Shown piece after piece: positions 17,860-26,500 of a stretch of DNA of 35,575 bases; the stretch's first letter is position 1; the number at the start of each line of letters is the position of its first letter. Made by a program: the position numbers and the translations under genes. The DNA lies in assembly GCA_014728015.1 (NCBI GenBank), contig WJMI01000064.1:1-35575 (forward strand), read 5' to 3'. The DNA is from Chitinivibrionales bacterium (GTDB lineage Bacteria > Fibrobacterota > Chitinivibrionia > Chitinivibrionales > WJMI01). The notes under the pieces are model-generated. The model worked only from the letters and a program-made list of their open reading frames with translations. It ran no database searches and was not told where the DNA came from.

Positions 17860-18760
17860 ACGCATCCTGCTGGTCGATGATGAGGTTGATTTCCTCGACG
17901 TGGTGGGCGAATTCCTCGAAGACGAGGGATATGAGATGACGACCGCCGAGAACGGCCGCCAGGCGCTCGCGATTCTCGAGCGGCAGACATTCGATCTGCT
18001 TCTGTCCGACATCAACATGCCCGGCATGAAAGGGTTCGAGCTGCTGCGCGAAGCGGCCGCGCGCTATCCCGCCATGCGCCGCGCGCTGATTACCGCCTAC
18101 GACGTGCGCGATTATCTGTACATGGCAAAGAACTACGACATCGGCAACATCATTACCAAGACGACGCCGTTCAACTTCGATGAAATCCGCGTCCTGCTCC
18201 GTACCATCCTGACCGGCGACATATTCGGCCTCGGCCACTATATCAAGGGAACGATACACACGAAGACCATACGGCAGGCGGGCGAAATCGAAGATGCAGT
18301 CACGACCATCGCCGAGAGCATGGAAGAGGACGAGCATAAGAGGAAATTCAGGCAGGCGCTGGGCGAAATCGTAGTCAACGCGTTTTTCTACGGGGCCCGT
18401 GACGAGCGCGGCGATCAGAAAGACAAGTGGGAGTTCGGCGCCGAGCTGTCACCCCGGGAAGCCGTAATTGTTTCGTGGGGAAGCGATGCGGAGAAGACCG
18501 GCGCATCCGTCACCGACCAGAAAGGCCGCCTTACCAAAAAGGAAGTGCTGTATTGGCTCGAGCGCAATACGACCAAGGGCAGTGACGGCCTTTCTCTGGG
18601 CCTTCTGGACGAACACGGCAAGGGACTCTATATCGCCCGCGAAACCATCGACCGGTTCATTGTCAACGTGGAGAAAGGGAAACGCACCGAAGCGGTCATG
18701 ATTAACTACAAGCGGGGGCTGTACGACGGGCACCGGCCGCTGTGGATTCATGAAATATGA
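17852..18760 (+). CDS. Response regulator fused to a C-terminal GHKL/anti-sigma-type ATPase-like domain
   Basis: Receiver: ILLVDDEVDFLDVVGEFL...LLLSDINMPGMKGFELL. C-terminus: KFRQALGEIVVNAFFYGARDE (N-box-like) and GKGLYIARETIDRF. Start overlaps the kinase stop by 8 nt. Confidence 0.85.
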   Translation: MAERILLVDDEVDFLDVVGEFLEDEGYEMTTAENGRQALAILERQTFDLLLSDINMPGMKGFELLREAAARYPAMRRALITAYDVRDYLYMAKNYDIGNIITKTTPFNFDEIRVLLRTILTGDIFGLGHYIKGTIHTKTIRQAGEIEDAVTTIAESMEEDEHKRKFRQALGEIVVNAFFYGARDERGDQKDKWEFGAELSPREAVIVSWGSDAEKTGASVTDQKGRLTKKEVLYWLERNTTKGSDGLSLGLLDEHGKGLYIARETIDRFIVNVEKGKRTEAVMINYKRGLYDGHRPLWIHEI

Positions 18761-18763
18761 GAG

Positions 18764-18838
18764 AGGAAAGGGGCAAACGCCGGTTTCCGTTCATCACTCC
18801 GACACTCCGGGACTCCATTCCCCCGGCGTTCCTTTCCT
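18764..18838. terminator. Candidate bidirectional hairpin between convergent genes
   Basis: AGGAAAGG...ACGCCGG (18764-18783) pairs with CCGGCGT-T-CCTTTCCT (18823-18838), 15 bp with an asymmetric internal loop; no clear U-tract. Confidence 0.4.
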
Positions 18839-20369
18839 ACTCTTCGACAACGTCTCTGATTGCCTCATGCTTCTTCTGCCACGGAAGCCCTGCCAGGCCG
18901 AAGGCGAACAGGTGCGTCACCAGGATCCATCCGACCCCGAGCACGAGAATCCCCGACACGGGGTAGCCCTCGTAGGGCTTGGCGAATTCCTGAAGCAGGC
19001 TGTTGACAATAGCGATACCTAGCGCCACGGGCGTGACAAACCGGATACAGTACATCCAGAGCCGCAGCACGACATAGTCAAACACCTTGTGCCGCCGGCC
19101 GGTCAGCCCGAGCTGGGACACGATGTGCACCTTGAGCTTGTCGGTGCGATACATCCACCCGATGATAATCGCCTCGACGATGCCCACGGTGATAAGCCCG
19201 TACTGGTTGAGGAAATGATCGACGATATCGAGCCAGAACAGCCCCGCGTGCGTCGTAAACAGCAGCGAGCCAAAAAACCCGACCACGCAGATGCGCGTGA
19301 TGATCTTCCGGCGCGATCCGGCGAATTTGTCAAGGTACGCCGCGGTAAACGCCTCGATAATCGATATGGACGATGAAATGCCGGCGATGGTCAGCAGAAA
19401 GAAAAAGAGGACGCCGAACATCTGGCCGAACGGGAGCAGGGAAATGGCCTTCGGGTATGCGACAAACGCCAGCCCGATGCCGCTGCTTACCACTTCCTGC
19501 AGGGCCACGTTCTGTTTCAGCGCCATGTACCCCAGGATACTGAACACGCCAAACCCCGCGAATACCTCGTAGAAACTGTTGGTAAAGCCCACGATAAGGG
19601 CGTTCTTGAATATGTTGGCCCGGCGCGGCAGATAAGACGCGTAGGCAATCATGATACCGAAACCCAGCGAGAGAGAAAAGAAAATCTGGCCGTAGGCCGC
19701 TATCCATACTTCCTTGTGGAATATCTTGTCGATATCGGGAGTGACATAGTGCTGTACGCCGGCCCCCGCCCCCTTGAGAAAAAGCGACCAGACGATAACC
19801 ACCACGGTCAGGCCGAACAGCACCGGCATCATTACCTTGACCGCTTTCTCGATCCCCTTCTCGATTCCCTTGAACGTGATGAACCAGTTGACGAACCACA
19901 CCGCGGCAACGGCAAGCACCACCGGCAGGCGGAACCCCTTGAGGTCCCAGACGCCCGAGGAAACACCGAGGAACCTGCCAAAGAAGAACCCGTTAGGGTC
20001 TTCGCCCCACGCGCGCGTGAGCGAGAAGAACACGTAGTTGACACACCAGCCGATTACCACGATATAGTACATCACGATGCCGAACATCACGAAGCTCACC
20101 GCCCACCAGCCCAGCCACTCCCATCGTTCATCGATAATACGGAATGCCTTCGGCGCCGATGCGACCTTCTTGTGACCGAGCGCGAATTCGAGCATGAGTA
20201 TGGGAATGCCCGCCGTGATCAGGGCCACGAGATATGGTATCAGGAACGCGCCGCCGCCGTTCTCGTAGGCAACATAGGGAAACCGCCAGATGTTTCCCAG
20301 CCCGACGGCCGAGCCGATGGCCGCCAGAAGAAACCCGATATTGCTTCGCCACTGCCCTCTCTCTTCCAT
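18837..20369 (-). CDS. Sodium-dependent transporter, neurotransmitter:sodium symporter (SNF) family
   Basis: RGQWRSNIGFLLAAIGSAVGLGNIWRFPYVAYENGGGAFLIPYL is the SNF signature; about 12 TM segments. Start MEERGQW at 20369 with AGGAG upstream. Confidence 0.95.
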   Translation of the reverse strand: MEERGQWRSNIGFLLAAIGSAVGLGNIWRFPYVAYENGGGAFLIPYLVALITAGIPILMLEFALGHKKVASAPKAFRIIDERWEWLGWWAVSFVMFGIVMYYIVVIGWCVNYVFFSLTRAWGEDPNGFFFGRFLGVSSGVWDLKGFRLPVVLAVAAVWFVNWFITFKGIEKGIEKAVKVMMPVLFGLTVVVIVWSLFLKGAGAGVQHYVTPDIDKIFHKEVWIAAYGQIFFSLSLGFGIMIAYASYLPRRANIFKNALIVGFTNSFYEVFAGFGVFSILGYMALKQNVALQEVVSSGIGLAFVAYPKAISLLPFGQMFGVLFFFLLTIAGISSSISIIEAFTAAYLDKFAGSRRKIITRICVVGFFGSLLFTTHAGLFWLDIVDHFLNQYGLITVGIVEAIIIGWMYRTDKLKVHIVSQLGLTGRRHKVFDYVVLRLWMYCIRFVTPVALGIAIVNSLLQEFAKPYEGYPVSGILVLGVGWILVTHLFAFGLAGLPWQKKHEAIRDVVEE

Positions 20370-20410
20370 TGCCACGCTCCTTTTGTGTGACACGTATCCC
20401 CTGCGGGCCC

Positions 20411-22264
20411 TTACTCGAGTGAGTCGGGCGCTCCGCCGATCTCCCCCCGGGCCGGAACCACCACGTGATCGAGGAACCGGTCAATCGTGTGAAGCAGCAC
20501 GTGCATGTCGAGGTGGTTGCGGTCCATGAATACGATATTCCGTTCGAGCAGGTCCTTTTTCGCGGTCTGATCCGGGAGGACATCGAGAAGAAACACTTTC
20601 AGCATTTCCCCGTTCGCTTCTTCCTGCTCATCCTCGTATATCATGAGGTCGAGCGGGGTGCCCTTCTGGGTCACGAACAGCGCCACGCGGCTGTCGCCGT
20701 ACACTTCCGGCGTGAGCTGGTGGGTGATACGCACGTTGTACCCGCTCGCGCGCAGGGCAATGGTAATAGGATGAAACGAGACGCTCTTGTCGTATACCAC
20801 GATGATATCATTGGCCGGAGAATCCGTGCGCGCCTTGGCAATCGCAAGCTCCCGCGTGGGAATATTCAGGTACCGGCATAACAGCTGGAGGTTCCGGTAG
20901 ATCGTGGACGAGAACCGTTCGCTTATCCCGTTTTCAATGCGCAGGTCCTTGAGCAGTTGCGGCGGTATCTCGCGCACGACATCGTCACAACTGTGACCGA
21001 TTCCCATCGCCTTGGCAAGCACGTTTGCCATGTATACCGAACCCTGGAGCACCCGGTCCAGCGGCCGCGGGGCCGCGAGGATTTTGTCCGCCGCGTGGTG
21101 GTTGAGGAGCGCGAGCGCGATGGCCGGGGGAAAGTTCCATTTGTTGGCGAGGAAATGGGCCAGCGTCGCGTGCGAGAACCCCATCAATGAAAACTCCGCT
21201 TCATCGAACGGCTCCATTTTTTTCGCGGCCTCTTCGAGCAAATGCATGAACACCGGCGGATAGTTGTTGTCCATCGGGATCTTGCCCAGATCATGGACCA
21301 GGCCGGAAAGGAACGCCAGCTCCGGCCGGCGGAACTCGCAGTCCATGCACAGCTTCTCGGCAATCAGTGCGGTCGCCAGCGAGTGGAGCCAGAAATCCTG
21401 GCGGGTGAACCCGTATCTCTTGTACATGTCGGGCGAAAGATCGATCAGGGCCATGCACCCCAGAAGGTTGCGGGTCTCGCGAAATCCCAGCCGCACCACC
21501 GCATCCTGTATATCGGTGACACGCTTGCCGCCGCGCTTGGCGTAGTATACCGTGTTCGCGACCCTGAGAATGGCCGCCGAGGCCGACAGGTCGGTCTTGA
21601 CACAACGGGCCAGCTCGCTGCAGCAGCTCGCATCTGATTCTATTATGTCAAGAGCCTTGATGACCGTATAGGGAAACGCCCACTGCTTGTGAAGGCCGGA
21701 TTCGATGTGCCGGAGCTTCCGGTCGACACTAGTCGCGGGATCGAACAGTTTCCGCGCCGTCTCCCTGGCATCCGGCGCCGCCTCTCCATGCGTCCCCTCC
21801 TGCGTCCCCTCGCGATCACGCTCCTTCTGGAAAAGAATCTCCCGGACCTTCTTGAGAAGCTCGGCGAAGTTGAACGGGTATTCGCGCACGTGGATAAGCC
21901 CCATATCGCTCCGGTCCGCCCGCTCGCTTTCCTGCGTGTGAAGACGCTCTATCAGCTCCCGAATACTTTTCGGTATAACGACCAGAAGGGGAATGTGCTT
22001 GGTGCGCATGGACTTGCGCATGCGCGCCGCGATCAACAGGTCTTTGGTATTGTCGGCCGTCACGTCGACAATGACCAGATCGGGCAGGAACTGATTGGCC
22101 TTTATCATGGCCAGATACGGCGTGTCCGCAAGCAGCATGCGGTAGTTGCACTGCGTGAGGCCGATAGTGAGAATGTCCCGGATACGCTCGCGCTGGGAGA
22201 ACAGCAGGATGAGCGGACCGCCGGTCCCTTTGTCGACTATGCCGGGAATGCGGGGTTCTGACAC
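20411..22264 (-). CDS. HDOD protein flanked by N- and C-terminal receiver-like domains
   Basis: N-terminus LILLFSQRERIRDILTIGL...LPDLVIVDVTAD; HDOD core AILRVANTVYYAKRGGKRVTDIQDAVVRLGFRETRNLLG and LSGLVHDLGKIP; C-terminus IIVVYDKSVSFHPITIALRASGYNVRI...KVFLLDVLPDQ. GTG at 22264 after GGGGAGG. Confidence 0.85.
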   Translation of the reverse strand: MSEPRIPGIVDKGTGGPLILLFSQRERIRDILTIGLTQCNYRMLLADTPYLAMIKANQFLPDLVIVDVTADNTKDLLIAARMRKSMRTKHIPLLVVIPKSIRELIERLHTQESERADRSDMGLIHVREYPFNFAELLKKVREILFQKERDREGTQEGTHGEAAPDARETARKLFDPATSVDRKLRHIESGLHKQWAFPYTVIKALDIIESDASCCSELARCVKTDLSASAAILRVANTVYYAKRGGKRVTDIQDAVVRLGFRETRNLLGCMALIDLSPDMYKRYGFTRQDFWLHSLATALIAEKLCMDCEFRRPELAFLSGLVHDLGKIPMDNNYPPVFMHLLEEAAKKMEPFDEAEFSLMGFSHATLAHFLANKWNFPPAIALALLNHHAADKILAAPRPLDRVLQGSVYMANVLAKAMGIGHSCDDVVREIPPQLLKDLRIENGISERFSSTIYRNLQLLCRYLNIPTRELAIAKARTDSPANDIIVVYDKSVSFHPITIALRASGYNVRITHQLTPEVYGDSRVALFVTQKGTPLDLMIYEDEQEEANGEMLKVFLLDVLPDQTAKKDLLERNIVFMDRNHLDMHVLLHTIDRFLDHVVVPARGEIGGAPDSLE

Positions 22265-22289
22265 GCCCTGACCTCCCCTTTGCAACGAT

Positions 22290-23231
22290 TCAGGATTGTT
22301 CCGCAAGCCACCGCTCGGCTTCAATAGCAGCCATGCACCCGGTACCCGCCGCGGTCACCGCCTGCCTGAATTTGGCATCCTGCACATCGCCTGCCGCGAA
22401 AACACCCTCAACCGACGTGACCGTGGAGTCGGCTTGGGTTATCAGATAGCCGTTTTCCGTGGTCGCCAGTTGGCCCTTGAGAAACGCGGTGTTGGGAACG
22501 TGCCCGATAGCCTCGAACGCTCCGGACACCTCCAGCTCCGAAATCTCCCCGCTTTGCGTGTCCTTGAGCTTCAGCTTCTGCAAAACAGCATCCCCCAGGA
22601 ACTCCTCCACGACCTTGTTCCACAGGATTTCTATTTTGGGATGCTCCATGGCCCGCTTCTGCATGATCTTGCTTGCCCGAAGCTCATCACGGCGGTGTAT
22701 CATGTACACCCGCGACCCGAACTGCGTCAAGTGCACCGCCTCCTCCACCGCGCTGTCCCCCCCGCCGACAACGGCCAGGGGCTTGTTCCGGAAAATCGGC
22801 AGTGCGCCGTCACATACCGCGCACGCGGAAATCCCCTTGCCCCAGAGACTTTTCTCCGTGTCCAGGGGAAGCCGCCGGGCAACGGCACCCGTGGCAATAA
22901 TCAGCGCCTCCGCCTCCTTCGTCCTGCCGCTCATACTCCTTACGACAAACGGGCGGCGGCCCAGGTCCACCTCGACCACGTCTTCCATGATCATTTCTGC
23001 GCCGAAACGAGCAGCCTGTTCTTTCATCTCTGCCATCAGTTGCTGGCCGTCAATCCCGTCTTTGAACCCGGGGTAATTTTCCACCAGGCCCGTGGTCATG
23101 AGCTGACCGCCGGGCATCCCGCCCATCTGGAACCCCTCGAATACCACGGGAGCGAGATTTGCCCGGGCAGTATATATAGCGGCAGTCAAACCTGCCGGAC
23201 CGGAACCGATAATAATGACATTCTGCGGCAT
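22290..23231 (-). CDS. trxB: Thioredoxin reductase
   Basis: [29 protein letters not shown]; redox motif [31 protein letters not shown]. Confidence 0.95.
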   Translation of the reverse strand: MPQNVIIIGSGPAGLTAAIYTARANLAPVVFEGFQMGGMPGGQLMTTGLVENYPGFKDGIDGQQLMAEMKEQAARFGAEMIMEDVVEVDLGRRPFVVRSMSGRTKEAEALIIATGAVARRLPLDTEKSLWGKGISACAVCDGALPIFRNKPLAVVGGGDSAVEEAVHLTQFGSRVYMIHRRDELRASKIMQKRAMEHPKIEILWNKVVEEFLGDAVLQKLKLKDTQSGEISELEVSGAFEAIGHVPNTAFLKGQLATTENGYLITQADSTVTSVEGVFAAGDVQDAKFRQAVTAAGTGCMAAIEAERWLAEQS

Positions 23232-23340
23232 GAGCACTCCCTCGTTCAACAGATTGATATCGCGCTATTGCTCGCGGAGAAGCAAAATAGTACCATGTCT
23301 GTCCGCCACATAAGGACTTTTTCCCCTTGAAGAGGCCGAC

Positions 23341-23369
23341 TTGAAAATCACCTCCCGTGGGGGTATAAT
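23341..23369 (+). promoter_or_regulatory. Strong sigma-70-like promoter for the 1574-aa secreted protein
   Basis: TTGAAA (23341-23346), 17-bp spacer, TATAAT (23364-23369). Confidence 0.75.
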
Positions 23370-23446
23370 TAAGGAGTCGTGGAACCGGGTCGGCCGTGCT
23401 CTTTCTGTCTTCCGTGACACCCATCACAGACACATCCCCCCTTCAG

Positions 23447-23461
23447 CCGTATACTATACGG
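23447..23461. repeat. Perfect dyad CCGTATA-C-TATACGG in the leader of the 1574-aa gene
   Basis: 7-bp arms with a single central base, about 45 nt upstream of the start codon. Confidence 0.55.
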
Positions 23462-23504
23462 ATGGGGCACACGCGCGGCCGTTCCACTCGTCAGGAGCAC
23501 CATA

Positions 23505-26500
23505 ATGACCGCTCTGAAGCATCGCGCCCACAGGAATATGCTCGCTGGCGTCATGTTCTTATGCCTGTCAGCATCTGCCCAGGCCTCCGGCTACTGGATA
23601 TCAGGCGAGCTTTCGAACAGTGACGGAACCCCCTATGATCCGGGCACGCAGGGCGGCGCGACCATATTCTTGACTAACGACATGGGAAACACCTACTGTT
23701 CGGCCCCGCTCGATCAGGGCGGCATGTTCGATATCACCTGCGATGCCTACCCCTCCGGCGGCATACACCTGAAAGTCGAGGCCAACAATCAATCTTATCC
23801 TCCACAGTATTTCAACGCCTATGGAAACACTGCTTATGCGAGCTACCCGCTGCTCATGCGACCTGAAGATGCCGTGTTCATCTCGGTCTTCTTGAATACT
23901 GTTCCGCCCTCCAACCCGGACACATGCGGTTCAATCCAGCTCGGCGGGATCGTGCTCGATGAATACGGGAGTCCGCTTGCCATACCGCCCACCGTGCATC
24001 TGGTGAATAGCGCGGCCGAGATATTGCAGCAGGGCCAGGCCGCCACCAGCGGAGAGTTCTTCCTCCAGCTCTCCGCCGATTGCGGCCCGGTGTTTCTCCG
24101 AGTAGCGGGAAACAACGAGTACCCGACACAGTACTTTGTCCTTCCGAGAAACACTTCGTTTCCCCACACGCCCATCCCCTACGATCAGGACATTCAAAAC
24201 GTCACGGTCTTGCTTGATCCCGTGCCGGTTGGCTCATCGACCGGTAGCAACACCGCGGTCGTGGGACATATCGCGGATCCGGCCGGATATCCCGTTCAGG
24301 GCGCCCGGGCTGTATTGCATCTGGGCCAGACCATGACCCCCGTGGACTCGGCATGGACCGACGAATACGGCGATTTCGTGCTGGATGCGTTCCCGCCGGA
24401 CTCGAATCTATACCTCATGATCCGGCCCAATACCCTGGGCATAGGGGACCAATGGTGGTCGGCGGCGGGACCTACCGCAAGCCCGTGCGCGGCACTGTCT
24501 GTCGCCCCGGGCAGCGTGTTTCATCTTCTGCACCGCTCCTCGCTCAATCCAAGCTCCACGTGCGGCGGCATGATCTATCCCGCCGGCGCTGTCCGCGGTT
24601 TTGCGGCTGGTTCCTACGGCGGCGCCCTGGAAGGTGTCGAAGTGACAGCCTACCGTGATGACGGCACGGGGTGGGAGGTGAAAGACACTACCAATCGCGA
24701 CGGGGAATTCATCCTGTACAATCTGCACGCCGAAACCAACTATGGATACCAGATCCGTTTCAGGGATACATTTGATCCCGATGCCCCGGATCTGTGGTGG
24801 GGCCCCAGCGGGACGACCGAAAGCGCCCAGAACTCTCTGGCGCTCCAGGCATGGCAAACGCTGTTTCTCGGCAATGTATATCTCGAGGGTCAGTCGGGCG
24901 CGGACTCAAGCCTGCTGTTCGATGCTGTAATGATCGTGTACCTTCTGGATCCCGCCGGCGACCCGGTGTGGCCGGATGCGGATATCGAGCTTGAGACCAG
25001 CGACGGGCAATACTACGCCGGCACCGCCGTGAACGGTCACTACGAGTGGCATGTCCCGGAAAACTACTATGCCATCTGGGCAATGTCGAGCGAATTCCCC
25101 GGGCAGTTCTACTCAGCCGATGGCAGCACCGCCTGGCCCGATGAATATGTCCATGTGGCATCCGGCGATACCACCGAAGTCTATTTCCGCCTGTCATCCC
25201 AGGTTGACAGCAGCGGCAGTACATATGTCCCGCCCGATTCCGGCTCGGGCAAGATCTCGGGTGCGGTACGGAATGCCGCCGGCACCGGTATACCCGGGGT
25301 CCGGGTAATGGCAATCGACGATTCCCGCCAGTGGATTGACGACTGCGACCCTCACGACAACTGGTCGTACTACGCGGGGTTCACCGACCAGAAAGGCGCC
25401 TACGTCATCCAGGGCCTTCCCGACGGCAACTACGCCGTCATAGCGGTGGCCGACAGCCAGAACCTGGTTGCCCAGTACTATCCCGGCACCGAAGAGGGAC
25501 ACGAGCGGCAGGAAGTCGCCGTCACGGGCGGGGATGTGAGGGACATTGACTTCACGCTCACGCCCGGCGCCGTGGCCCGCGGCTACGTGAAAAACGCCGG
25601 CGGTCAACCGCTCTCCGGCATCGAAGTCCGTCTGGAAGCGCAGGACATGTGCCGCGAATACCGGGCCCATACCGACGCGAACGGCAAGTACACGATTGCC
25701 GGTATCGCCCCGGACGAGTATCGCATCGATGCCGGCGACCACAACGACACGTATTTCCTGGACGAAGATCCGGGAACCGTTTCGTTCACCCGCGGGCAAA
25801 TCAAGACGATGCCCGATATCGTCATGGTGCTCGGCGGCTGGTTCACCGGCCAGTTGAGCGTGTCAACATCGGCGGACTCCTTTCTCGGCCTGCTGTTCCT
25901 GTATCCGGCAGACTCCTCAAACACCGATCACGACCATGTGGTGTATCCCGAGCATGTCGTCCCGATGATGTCCTTTGGCGGGGGGAGTTTCGGCACCGAC
26001 CGCTGCCCTCCCGGAAAGTGGCGCCTCGTGTTGTCGCCACTGCCGCCGCACCTGTTCGACCAGTCCAACACCTCGGATCTCACAACGTACTCACGCGGCA
26101 AGGGGTGGAGCTACGTGGGACCGGATGCCACGTTCGCATCGGCCGGCGGCTATGCTGTCTATCCCAGCAGGAAGACCGTGCTGCCTGACATGTCGTATGT
26201 CACCGGTTATACCGTCTACGGCCGGATCATGGCGGAGGGCGGCGAACCCATGGGCACCTCAAGCGACAATGCCGGCACGTACGATCAGATGTCATACAAA
26301 GTCTATGCTTTTGTCGAGCAGGACGATTACTATGTCATGATCGCGGTGAGTCACGATCTGGGCGGCGGCAGGTTTGAGCTGCCGGGACTCATGCAGGACG
26401 AGGAGTACTTCCTCCAGATCGAGCCCCACGGCCGGTATCCCATGCAGTGGTGGTCGCCGGAAATGAACACCGCGGGTCCCCGCGACGCGTATCGCTTCTC

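Noticed and set aside
23250-23504. c-di-GMP or other riboswitch in the leader of the 1574-aa gene
   Set aside because: GGATGGGGCAC looked suggestive, but the conserved aptamer core and paired helices were not found by eye.
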